This document shows positions 11,541 to 23,149 of a DNA stretch of 64,000 nt, in pieces. Both the position numbers and the translations under genes were made by a program. The DNA lies in assembly GCA_033961575.1 (NCBI GenBank), contig CM066733.1, forward strand, positions 134,776,421-134,840,420, in the 5' to 3' direction. Numbering within the stretch: position 1 is the stretch's first letter; every line of letters begins with the position of its first letter. This DNA is from Aselliscus stoliczkanus. Lineage: Eukaryota; Chordata; Mammalia; Chiroptera; Hipposideridae. The notes beneath the pieces are model-generated. The model worked only from the letters and a program-made list of their open reading frames with translations. It ran no database searches and had not been told where the DNA came from.

Positions 11541-13850
11541 GAGTACATACTATTTTCACAGAGACAATGAAGGAAAAGGGAACACAATTACATAAATGCA
11601 CCTAGGACATTTGAAGAGGGTAGGCATCTTCTTTCAGAGGGTGCCTTCTGCAAATGAGTAGTTCCCATCTTCACCCCCACTGGGTGGCATTTATTATCAT
11701 TGTGAATCTTTTTTGACATAAAAGTGGCCAGAAGCAATATATTGACCAAGATCAAAAATACACTACTATATCAATAACTTACATGAGAACAACTTACTAC
11801 CAGAGAGGCACAAACACTTGCACCCTCTGGTCAGTGCACCAGCCTCCCAGAGGCTCACTCCATGGGAATCCCTATTATCAGGATGCCTGCTGAGCCCAGA
11901 ATCAGGTCTCAGGGAGCTAGTGACTGGCTTCTTGTGATGGATGCATTTTCTTGCATGTTGGGATAGGCCCATCTCAGGTTCCAATAGGAACCTTCATTCT
12001 ATATACAACAGGGGTGCTCCCGGATGCTGTCTCCTGTATGTGGTGCTGGGATGGACCATGTCTCTGGTTGAGACCATACCTGGTCTTCATGTTGCTATCC
12101 CCAACTTCTGATTGGCCCATCTTCCTCTCATCATGTCAACACCTCCAGTTAGGCCACAGACTGTCTCTTTTGGCAACTTTGTACATTTCTGAGCTGGTTT
12201 ATTATTTAACTCCCAGAGGAAAATCCTATTTCCCAGCTACAAAACCTTCCAGTTCCTCCCTAAGAATCTTGAGTTAAAAGATAGTTATTTGAGGAATCCT
12301 TAGAGCTTCTTAGAATGAGATTTGACATGATATTTTCAAATATTGCTATGATACTTTATTATACCAAAAATAGCATCCAACTGTCAGACTACACAGGAAT
12401 CAAAATAAGGGAAGACATTATTTACAACATGAGGAATCATAACAAGCACAAGCATGAATTTCCTAATATTAAGAAACTGGGAATCATGAAATGACTAAGG
12501 AAAGAAGTGGAATAAGTCTTTCTGTCACTGCCTGCCCCCCCGCCCCCATCCACGCCCTGCCTTTGGAACAGTACTCGTCTATTTATCGGGGCATTCTAAG
12601 ATCTTCTTGCTCTATTAGCCAGTGAAATTCTGCTCAGCTTTTAGGGGTCCAACTTCACTCAAGTCCTTGCTCCTGAAATTGTCCAGGTCCCCCATCCCCT
12701 CCCACCAGGCTGAATTTGTTTCATGATTATATAATGTTTCTCTGTGAATTTGTTTTATAGTTAGATTTTCCAGTAGAATATTGAGTCAGAAAATGGGAAA
12801 TAGCTAGTCCTTCACACTGTGGATGATCATCTTTAGAAAACTTAAACTAAAAAGGACTTAAACTTACGTTTAGAAAACGTTTTAAATGACTAGATAGAAG
12901 CCCGGGGGTGGTTGTATGCCTCCTGGAGGATTTAAAGACATGGTAAAGCTTGTGGTTTTTAAAGCAAGGCACTTTGAAGTAAAAATAATTGTCATATTAC
13001 TAGCTATCTTTTCCTCAGTTTTCAAAGTATTACGTTTACTAACTCATGTATGAAGTTACTTTTTATTTAAAACACCATATTCAAAATGGAGAATATTTTC
13101 AAAATAGGAGACTGACATGTTTGGGTTTCTTTTGTTTGTTTGTTTGTTTAATCTGAGCCTGAAACCTCCAGCTTTCCAATAGCCGTAAGCTGACTGGAAA
13201 GGAAAGTATGCAAAATTACTGTTGGCAAACAAACAAACAAACAAACAAACAAACAAAAAACATGTATTTAATACATTGAAATTAAAAAGGAACAGCTTTT
13301 TTTCACAGTGAAGAAAAAAAAAGAGTAGTTTGGAAGAGTGGAAAGGAAATTGTGGACACAGAAGCTTCTGGATCTGCAAAAAACGCAGCCCCATTGACCC
13401 AGCACAGGCTAAACACAGCCTTTAGAGGCAGCAGAATAGTTTGTGGGTCTGTGGAAAATATATCACAATTATTTAACCACAGAATTTCGAAACATATTAC
13501 TTAAACTGACTTTATGCTTCTCTGATTGTCTAGGTAGGATTTTGTATTTGGAGGAAAGGACAACTTGGTATCCCATGTCTGAGTAAACATACTAATGTTT
13601 TTTCCATTCCAAAAATACATTAAATACCTGATTGTCAGAGAATTTGCTAGCAGATGTTATAAATAATGTAGTAGGCATATGTTCAAAACTATCGGGTAAA
13701 TAGGGAATTATACTATAAAATATTATTTAATACAAATGAAAGCAAAATAAAATAAGACAATTTTTAACAAATTTTTTTTCATTAAAAATTTTTTAAAGAA
13801 AAGAAAGAAAGAAAAGAATGGTTAAAGTCTATTCATTTGGAGTCTCTAAG
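11541..13850. other. intergenic, mostly unrecognised
   Basis: No gene is supported. It contains a C-rich run at 12535-12546 (minus-strand G-rich) and an inverted TTTG/CAAA repeat pair at 13123-13150 and 13224-13259. Short frames in this stretch have no homology that I recognise. Confidence 0.5.
13224..13259. repeat. (CAAA)n microsatellite
   Basis: About eight CAAA units. A shorter TTTG tract of opposite orientation lies 75 bp upstream (13128-13150). Confidence 0.95.
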
Positions 13851-13854
13851 CTCT

Positions 13855-14480
13855 TCCAGGCTCTCACGCTCATCAGCCAGAGTGCGTCTCCCCTGGACCA
13901 CAACCCCAGTTTGTTTTGACTGGTCTTCTTGTTCTCAGTTATGACCCCTGCAAACCATCCTCTACGTTGCAGCCAGTGGGGTCTTTTAAAATATCTATCT
14001 AATCATATTCTCCTCCTGGGGCCTATGGAAAACCCTAGACATGGAGGATTGCAGGAGCAAGGATTTGAATGAAGCTTGGGGTCCCTGAACTCTGAGCATA
14101 ATTTCGCTGAACCATAGGATTGGTTTTTAATGGCCCTCCATTGGCTTTCAGCTAAGTCCAAGCTCCTTAGCATGACCCACAAGGCCCTTTGTGACATGGG
14201 CCTGTGGCTCTGTGCATACATGCAGACCCACATAGAATCCAGGTATGCCATAAGCCCACAGTCCTGAGCCTGTCTCTGCCACTCCCACTGCCTACAGCAC
14301 CGTTATTCCCTAGCCAACTCCTATACAGCCCTCAGGACTCAACTCAAGAGTCCCTTAATCCAAGCAACACCTGTCTGAGTTAGCGGCTTTTCCTAGGTCT
14401 TCCCATTAAACTGTGTGTACTTTCTGTCACTGTTTTGTAATTATTGGTTAACTTGTTTATTACCCAAGTCAATTTATTAC
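13855..14480 (+). repeat. L2 LINE fragment
   Basis: TGGCCCTCCATTGGCTTTCAG, AAGTCCAAGCTCCTTAGC and ACAAGGCCCTTTGTGACATG, then CTCAACTCAAGAGTCC, are in the order of the mammalian L2 3' region. It is heavily diverged and not coding. Confidence 0.65.
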
Positions 14481-16560
14481 CCATGTAAAGTAGAGAAACT
14501 CTTTTTCTGTGTCCCAAATTGCCTAACCCAAAGTCTGAAACAGTTTGGGTTTTCTCTGGAAACAAATGCTGAGACAGTGTTTGAGGTGTAATATATTTAT
14601 CAGGGATCAGAATTTCATGTTTTGCCCAGGGTCAGCCCTCTCTGAGAAATGTGTTGCACTATCATGTCACTAGGCAATAGGAATTTTTCAGCTCCATATG
14701 GGACCACTGTCACATATGCAGTCCATCATTGGCTGAAACATTATGTGGCCCACTGTGTATAATTAGGATAATTTCTCTACTCTGAATAGCCAAGTCAGTT
14801 TCAATCTGCCAAAATGATAGATCTGTACCAAGTAAGAACCATATTCTCATGAGTGTTGACTCTATATACAAGAGACCAGGAGAAATTTAAGGGATGTTTC
14901 TCAAAGATCCTTCACATCCACTGGTTTTTATTCCACTAACTGTAACAGTATCTGATATTTATAGCTTTTGAGTAGTTATCTGAAGGTTAATGTGTTGTCC
15001 ATAAAAGATTAATCTTTTATGCTGGAAAGTTGGCTGCCTCCTGAGATGAATTGGTCAATTCAAAATGAAGATTAGTCATCTCCAGCCCTCATCAAGTGGA
15101 AAGAACACTGAAATAAGAGACAAAAGGTCTGTGTTCAAGTCCTCAAGAGGCAATAATTAACTATATAAACATAAATAAGTCATTTGATGTTTTAAAGCCA
15201 GTTTCCCCTTTAGTGACATAGAAATTTAACCAGCCTCCCCACCTATCTCAGAATTATTTTAAGATTTAAAACTAGAAGGGGAAAGACATTTTGGTAAACT
15301 ATAAATATTATGAGATAACCCAAGAAGCTTTACCTGGAAACTCTGCTTGGACCTTGTCGAAAGAGAGATGAGGGTAGGAGAGGAAGGCAGGATTGATGGA
15401 GGACAATCTGGCTATAGAAGTGGGTCCTAAGATGGGTGGCCAGATTTTCAAGGTAAGTATCCAAAAGGATATAGTATACTTGATATGGTTTCAATATTTA
15501 AGAGGTCCAATTTAGGGCAAAACAGGACTGTCCAGGAAGAGGTGATTTTCAGATTCAGACGTTGGCAGAGTTGCCTGCTGGGATCTATCTGTTTTGCAAT
15601 GATATCTCACTAGCAGATCGAAGTCCAGGCAGCAGCATTCCCCAAATCGTAGCTTGGCATGGAGTAGGCAATCAATATATTTTTGTTGACTTGACCAACT
15701 GACAAACAAATTAAATGAATACATATCCGGCAATAGGACAGCATGTTATCAAGGCCCCGGGAAAGCTGAGTACCGGTCATGACCTGATTCCAGGCCCATA
15801 TGGAGGATTTTGGTGTTAATCAGGACAAGCTGCCCAGTGACACGGACTGAGCAAGCTCAGTGCAGGTCAGGAGGAAGAAAGAGGATGGGGCTCAGTGGGC
15901 TGAACATACTGGAGCCCACCCCTGGCACAATGGCTTGGTTCCAACACAAGTTCAAGCCGGCACCTATGGGTAGAGTTGGGGCACCTCATGGATTGCAAGG
16001 CTTGGTCAGGCCAGCTGGGTCCGGGCTAGGAAGGGGCTAAGAATGAAGGTGGCAGGTGCTGAAGCTTAACAGGAAGTGAAAATATACATTACTATAGTAT
16101 TGTACTGAGTTTTTAAACATTAACTACTCACCTACAAAAATAAAAATGTTGCCTTGGGACCCAGAAGGATGTTAATACAGATTCCTTTTAGTGATTCGCT
16201 TTAATATACATCTACTAAAACTCTTGTTTTTGACGAGTAATAACATGGGGGAAATGCTAATGAATACTGAAAGAAGTAGATAAAATAATACATGCTGCTA
16301 TGATCATAATTTTGTGTGTGTGTTTATCCATGGATATACAGAGAGATCGACAAGTGAATTGAACATATCTTGCAGAAACTGACAAAATGTTCTATAAGGA
16401 AAAGTACCAAAATATACTTAGCAGTAGTGCCTAGATAGTTCCTGCTATAAATTATAATTGTGGTTATTTTTACAATTTCTGATAATGAACGTATATACCT
16501 TTTGTAATCTTTAAAAAAACACGTTTTCTTAACACGTATCCCTCACTTTAGCCCTATAAT
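14481..16560. other. intergenic with MIR-like fragment
   Basis: No gene is seen. Around 15095-15290 a MIR-like core occurs (GTGTTCAAGTCC, then AAGCCAGTTTCCCC). A 22-bp perfect palindrome lies at 15000-15021. The rest is unrecognised. Confidence 0.5.
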
Positions 16561-17260
16561 TCATAGAGCATGAACACACTACAGCCCCTTCTATGAATGC
16601 AGTATGACATTGCTACCAAAATTAGACAACACTAGAATGGAAAAGTAAAATTAGAGGCCCAATTCAGCCATCAATATAGTCACACAAATATGAAACAAAC
16701 TGTTAGAAAACCCAATCTAACTATGTATAGAGAGATAATATACCATAAGCTAGGTGGATTTATCCTAGAAGAACAATTGATAGTAAATAACAGTTAGGTA
16801 TTGGCACAGAAACAAGTAGGTTTTCAGTGGAATACAATAGAGAGGCCAATTAAATGTGTATAAAAGGGTATTTCAATAGTCTTGATCAACATTTCCTTGA
16901 TCACCAATGAGGTTGAGTCTCACATCAGACGACACATGCATCCATGCACATTTGTTACATAATGGGGGTGACATAGCTGAGTAGTAGGGAAGAAGAAATC
17001 TTTACTAAATGTAGTTGGAAACCTGGATGTAATTATGGACCAAGTTAACGTTGGTGTCCTAGTTCACACCACACACAAAAATCAGTTCTAGACAGAACAA
17101 GGCTTCATGTGTCTGAAGGAAAACTTTAAATCTCTGAGAACTAAACAAGGCTGAATATTTTTCTGACTTGAGGATAGAAAAGAATTTCTTAAACAAGACC
17201 AAATATACTATCCAAAAAGAAAAGCAAAGATTGATGAATTTAATAAACAATTACACTCCC
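16560..17260 (+). repeat. degenerate L1 ORF2 fragment
   Basis: CATAAGCTAGGTGGATTTATCC resembles the L1 reverse-transcriptase region (CATGATCAAGTGGGATTTAT in active L1). GAACTAAACAAGGCTGAATA-type sequence follows. Many stops are present, and segments appear deleted. Confidence 0.5.
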
Positions 17261-17544
17261 CTCCAGCTCTTTTTTCCAAAGTCCTAAACCCAGACCCCCT
17301 CATGTTGTTCAACAAAATAAAAGTACCTAGCTACCAGCATACATCCTCCATAAAACGCATTAAACTTATAAATAACAAAGCCAGTAGAATATCTATTTTT
17401 AAATACAGTATTAAATCATAAGAATTTTTTGTCCATCTACCCCAGTTTCAGGAAAAGCTGTGGGAAAGAATCAAATGCTTTAAGGTTAAATCTCTATTTC
17501 TTCTTCAAATAGATGTTAACATTGTTTAAAAAAGGTTGAGGTCA

Positions 17545-17690
17545 TTTTTTTTTTTCTAGCTGAGCCATCCTGCCACCTGTTGGCAGCTCAACGGCAGCTC
17601 AGCTCGGGCTGGGCATCGAACCGCCGTTGCTCAGAGCTCAGCTCGCACTCTTGAGTGAGCTCTTAACCAACTGAGCCATTCAGCCAGCCC
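17545..17690 (-). mobile_element. tRNA-derived SINE, type B, antisense
   Basis: On the minus strand it runs GGGCTGGCTGAATGGCTCAG, TTAAGAGCTCACTC, then the CTCTGAGCAACGGCGGTTCG B-box region, and ends GGCAGGATGGCTCAGC with an A tail. This short form lacks the type A body and corresponds to the first part of the composite SINE at 8241. Confidence 0.85.
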
Positions 17691-17699
17691 CCAATTTTA

Positions 17700-19940
17700 T
17701 TTTTAACAGTGGGAATATACTTGTAACTGAAAAACGGAGTCCATATTCAAGTATTTTACATGCAGCTTCTTGTGAAATGCATTTAATGGATAGGATCATA
17801 TTGATTTTTGATGTCAAAATCCAAGGTAGAAGTTTCCCAAAGGAGGTAGGAAGGAAGTGAGGTGACCTCGCGCTGCAGGTCTGGGTACCAAGGCCCAAGC
17901 ACTCCTCCTCAGAGAAGAGCAGTTGTCTAAACACCTTTCAGCCCAAAGTCATATCTGGGGTTCCTTATATCATTGTGAGTGAGCAGCCTTTGGGCACTTT
18001 CTAGAATGTTCTCTATCACGTGCTGGAGAACAATAACAGTGAATTTTGAGTGGTCCCAGAGAGTCACATTTTGGGGATTCTCTCAGTCTTTGTTTGGGTA
18101 GACAACCATCCCATGTAATTGTTGATATAGCTGTGTTGTCTATACAGTAGTTGACCCACCCCAGGTTAGGGAGCCCCATGAGGTTTTTTACGTAAGGTAT
18201 TGATTTTACTAGAATGATCTGGAAGAATTCACACTGCCCGTTAGAGGGAAAGCTCACCTACTGGAAACATATCTCCAATGGATGTTATCCTGAGAATGTC
18301 AGTGAAGGACTGAAAAATGAGTCAAGGGGACATCTCAGAGTCCTCCATCCCACTCTGGGTGAACACGACTCCCTCTGGATGTGTATGTTGCTTTAGGTAC
18401 ATCTTTCCGGTTTTGAAAATCCAGAAAGTAGACAAGGGGACTGGAAATTGACTTCATCATTAGACCCTTATCTTAAAAATGTGTAGGGCAGGAAAGTCAG
18501 CATAGTGCCCTGGGGTTCCCATATTGTCTGTGGGTTATTGGGGGGCACTTCCCAGGGGGTTCAGGTGATACAGATACCTCTGCAAGACCACAGTGGGAAA
18601 ACTCTCACTGCTATTCTTATGCCCAAGGGGCGTGCTGTCTACAGCTCCTCACACAGGTTTCTCATTTCAGGCCTAGATAAGGTAGTTACATTGAAACTGT
18701 TGCATCACCTTGCTGCAGTCATGCATGATTAAATAGATATGCTGGAAAGACAGAGGAAGGGGCTGAGCACAGAGTTGAGGTCGTGTCTCTTATGGTAAAA
18801 CACATTTTTCCTTTAGTTTGCAGTAAAATCAATCATTGGTGGTGGTAATTGCTACAACCCGTTTTTAGTATTGGTTTGATTTCTCTATTTCTAGATAATG
18901 TCTCCCATTTTCTTTTTTTTTTTTTTTTTTGAAGTGCCCCAGAGAAATTTAAAATGAAGTTTTGACTGAGGACGGGTGAAAGGGACACGGACTATGATAG
19001 TCACTTTTGTTCCAGTGTTAATTTTCAAAAACTCCAGATGTCTAATATTGAAAGCCAGTCCAGAGCGCACAGAGTTAAAGAACATGCTGCCTACCCCTCC
19101 TCCGGCTGCCTGGCTGAATCACACAGGAAAGTCTGCCTCACAGAATTATTAATTCATTGCTGTGATTTCTTTCTCTGTTGCTAACAGGGAGCTGGGGGAG
19201 GGGCATGGTAAGTTGAGTGGGCAGCCAGGAAATGTGATATTTGTCTTGGTTCCTTGTGATTGGAGGAAATTCCGTCTTCTTTTGGTTCAGAAGTCTCAGC
19301 AATGTTCTTTTTTTTTTTTAAGTCGTTTGACTTTTATCAGTTGTAGCTACCCCAAGCCCACCTCTCTGGGGCTGTTAAACCAATTCTCTTGATAAAAGTT
19401 TATCAAATGATGTCATCCAGATGGGGTGCCCACATACAACCTTAACCTCCAGAGGAGAAAGGTCCCTGCCTGCCTCTAAATCCTGTAATTTAAGGCGGTA
19501 TTTCAGCCAAGTCTGCTCAGACCTGTCGCCTAACAGTCTCGTCTTTGAACTTTACCTCCCTTTTCTCCTTTATCTTCTTTTGATGGGAAGTGAACTTTAA
19601 TGAGACTGATCTTCAATGCCTGCCATCTGAAGACCCATAGTAATTCTTGGTCATCAAACCTAATGTGGTGGACAAAATGCAAGTGACATGTCAATGGCTT
19701 CTATAAAATGAACTGTGAGAAAGTTTAGATAATGTGTGGCAATTATTTTGAGTATTTTGTTAAAATGTATTTCGCAAATTTGGGAGCAGTATTATGAATA
19801 ATGCAGCATTAATTTAATATAGCCTCAGTATATTTCATTTCAAAAGACTGTAATTCCTATTCTGTTTATTTTAAAAGAAATCTTCACTATTATAGTATGA
19901 TTGATATTTTAATAATAATAAGAAAACCACATATATTACA
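17700..19940. other. repeat-poor intergenic block
   Basis: Over 2 kb shows no recognisable transposon apart from homopolymer runs. Absence of repeats so close to an immune gene could reflect conserved regulatory DNA, but no motif cluster stands out to me. Reading frames are short and not convincing. Confidence 0.4.
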
Positions 19941-19944
19941 TATT

Positions 19945-20105
19945 TATTTTATGTCAGTCCATGAGCTGGGTTTTAAAAAACAACAACTCCCATTTAATCC
20001 TGACAGGATATTATGAATTAAGTATTATCCCAATTTAACAAACGAGAAAACTGAGGCTCAGAAATGTCATACAGCCAAGTTTAAAAATGTCACTTATCCA
20101 TCCCC
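19945..20105 (+). repeat. MIR SINE
   Basis: CCCATTTAATCCTGACAGGA, TATTATCCCAATTTAACAAA and GAGAAAACTGAGGCTCAGAAA form the typical MIR 3' half. The orientation is as printed. Confidence 0.75.
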
Positions 20106-20173
20106 AAAACCCATGCCACACTGTCTAAGAGGAATGTTTACATGTTCAAGGTAGCTTTAATAAAGTTATCTCT

Positions 20174-20358
20174 TGGGGCATCCAGTTAGCTCAATCAGTT
20201 AGAGTGCAGTGCTCACAACACCAAGGTTGCCAGTTCGATCCCTGCATGGGCAGCTGAGCAGAGCCCTCCACAACTATATTGAAACAACTACTCGACTTGG
20301 AGCTGATGAGTCCTGGAAAAACACACTGTTCCCCCAATTAAAAAAAAAAATTTAAAAG
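20174..20358 (+). mobile_element. Ves-type bat SINE
   Basis: The tRNA-like head reads CAGTTAGCTCAATCAGTTAG with the B box GGTTGCCAGTTCGATCCC. The body CCCTCCACAACTATATTG and GGAGCTGATGAGTCCTGG, then AAAAACACACTGTTCCCCC, is typical of the bat Ves family. The 13-bp target duplication TAAAGTT(A/T)TCTCT lies at 20161-20173 and 20359-20371. This element is the best single clue that the host is a bat. Confidence 0.88.
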
Positions 20359-20773
20359 TAAAGTTTTCTCTCATTTTTAATGTTTTTATTCTTTAACAAA
20401 AAACTATAAATAAATATTTAATGTAAAAAAAGCATATCTATAAGGTCTGTATCAAGTCTACAGAGTAATAGCATCTATATGAGTTCTAAAGAATATAATT
20501 AAATGTGTACTTATATACCTGCCACTGGGTTTAAGAAATTAGACATTAGCAACAATTCTGAAGTCCTTGCACCCTTCTTCAGTACGCTTTGTCATCGTTC
20601 CAAAGGCTTGTGATCTAGTGCATGGGAGTGAGGGATCTCCTTGGTTACAAAGTAGGTTTCTTGAGAAAAAGCTTGTATTTTTTGTTATGGGTTTATGATT
20701 CTTTTATTTTTCTTTCTAGTTTTATCACATAGATACTTATCCCTAAACGATGTATTGCTTTATTCTGCTTGGG

Positions 20774-20885
20774 TTTTTTTTTTTTTTTTTTCAGGGCAGT
20801 GACACTGGCCCTCATATGTGGGATGTGAACTTGGGCCACTGGCTTCCCAAGCCAGCGCTCAACCACCGCGCCACTCGCCGGCCCT
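20774..20885 (-). mobile_element. tRNA-derived SINE, type A, antisense
   Basis: A T run, then CAGGGCAGTGACACTGG, CACTGGCTTCCCAAGCCAG and an end at CGCCACTCGCCGGCCC. It is inserted in old L1 sequence. Confidence 0.92.
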
Positions 20886-22182
20886 AACCTGACATAATTA
20901 TTCATCTGTGACTACGTGTTTTCATTCAACATGCTCTAGCTATGCTGAGGAGTGTACAATGTAGTTCATTTTTACTGCAACATAGTAATCAATGGTACAA
21001 ATAGACCGCATTTATTTATCCATTCTGTCGTTTATCTGCATCTGTGTTGTTTCTGGGTTTTGCTGTTAAAAAAGAAATGAATATTCTTATCCAAGTCTCC
21101 TGGACACATATGCTGAAATTTACCCTGGGTATATATCCATAAGTAAAATTGATAGGTCAAAGGGTATGTGACTGTTCAATCTTATATGATGATGCCAATC
21201 AGTTTTTAAAAATATTTTGAAAAAAGTTTTTTCTTTAAATTTATAGTAGTATTTTACATGTTTCATTGTTCAACAGTCTCACCAACACTTGATGTTATTA
21301 AAAAAGCTGTTGATTTTTGCCAATCTGGTATGAAATTGTATCTCATTCTGAATTCAGTATGTTTCTCTGATTTATATTGAGTTTGAAAATTTTTTTCATA
21401 TACTATTCATTATTTGAATTTGACCTTTTGTGACAAGTCTGCTAATATATTTTGCTCATTTTCCCATTGTTTTTCTATTGTTCTGTTTGCCAGATTCTTA
21501 TTAATTTGTAGGCTGCTTTTATATACTCTTATTACTATTTTTTTCGTTAGACATGTATGTTGCAAATATTGTCTCCAGATTTTTGTCTGCATTTTCACAA
21601 ACAGAAGGTCTTAATTTTGACTTTAAAAATTAACTTAAAATTGACTTTTATGTATAGATTTTTGTGTTGTCAAATTTAATTTTTCCTCTTTATAAGCAAA
21701 AATCTTATTGGAAAAAATATTTTCCTTCCCAGACATAGTAAAAATGTTATCTTATGTTTTCATCTAAACATTTTTAAAGTTTTGTTTTCCTTATTTAAAT
21801 ATTTAATGTCTCAAATTGATTTGTGATAAGGTAGAATAGTGAGGAATTTTATTTTATATTTTTTCATGAATTCAGAAGAACCACATGGTCTGAAGTCAGA
21901 ACACGTTTGCTAGAGAATTAAAATGTTACAACATTCTCCACAACATTCTTACTCCTCTGCTGGAAAAGGTATGTCTATGTACCTTATGTTTCTTTGAATT
22001 GTATGTGTGACTACGGTCTATTTTTTTTTGTTGGTTAATTTGGTTACTTTTTCAAACTTGTTTGCTCTTATATAAAAGTAAAATTGACTTATATGTATAA
22101 ATTTTGTGTTTGAACAAATTATCTATAGATTCTTCTGGGTTCTCTATGAACACAATTATATAATCAAAAGTGTGATTTTTCA

Positions 22183-22183
<1 letters not shown>

Positions 22184-22219
<36 letters not shown>
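22184..22219. repeat. (TG)n microsatellite
   Basis: About 17 TG units within AT-rich L1-derived DNA. Confidence 0.97.
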
Positions 22220-22220
<1 letters not shown>

Positions 22221-23001
22221 ATGCATGTGTATACAGATACATTAAAGACTAAAAAGGTATCCATATTCTGTTATTTATCACTTAAACAAAAATTAATTTG
22301 ATTTTGGTATATTTATTTCATTCTTTGTCCATATATGTAAATTTTCTATAGTGTAAACTTTGGTATGTTTTCTCATTTTTAAGTAATGTTTATTAGTTGC
22401 AGAAAACTTAAAAAATGGGCATAACAAGAAAATCAAAACACCCATAATTTTATCACACAATTTAATAAAATTCAACAAATATTTTTAATAACTTGTTCTG
22501 TATCCAAATGCATCTATGTATTCCCTATTTTCAAAAACTTTGCTTTCTAGTGAATCACTACAGTAAACTTTTTGATCTTATGCTCATTTGGTCTTTTTTC
22601 TAATAATAAATAAACATTTTAACACAAATGAGGTATCATCATACATGCAATTATGTAACCTGATGTTTTTCATAAATAATTTATGCAACCATTTTTTCAC
22701 ATTATTGAAAAAATTCTTCTACAACATTGTTTTGATGAATATACAGCACATTCCATTGTTTATAGAATTATATATGTATGTGTACTATAATTATTTTATT
22801 TTGTTACATACAGACTGTTCAATTTTTTGCTAGTATAAATAGTTGTAACTTTTCATCATTCCAAGATAATTTCCTCAGGAAAAATTTCTGTTAGTGAAAT
22901 GCAAAAGTCTAAGTTTTTAAAAATATGATATTAACAAATTGCCTTCCAGAGATTTTGTTCTAATATAAACTTCCACCAACTATGTGTCTGATCCATTCTG
23001 T

Positions 23002-23039
23002 AATCTCCTCTTCTCTCTCTCTCTCTGTCTCTGTCTCTG

Positions 23040-23130
<91 letters not shown>

Positions 23131-23148
23131 CACACACACACACACATG
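23002..23148. repeat. compound (TC)n(CA)n microsatellite
   Basis: About 80 bp of CT repeats with a few TG interruptions passes directly into about 22 CA units and then a second short CA block. One strand is pure pyrimidine over the first half, so it could form triplex DNA. Confidence 0.97.
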
Positions 23149-23149
23149 C

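Larger units (their letters stand above)
20380..22980 (-). repeat. old L1M-type LINE, antisense
   Basis: Antisense L1 landmarks include TATTTATCCATTCTGTCG, GGGTATATATCCATAAGTAA, TCTCACCAACACTTGATG, GCCAATCTGGTATGAAATTG and TTGCAAATATTGTCTCCAG. The copy is AT-rich, rearranged and interrupted by a type A SINE at 20774 and a (TG)n run at 22184. Boundaries are approximate. Confidence 0.65.
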
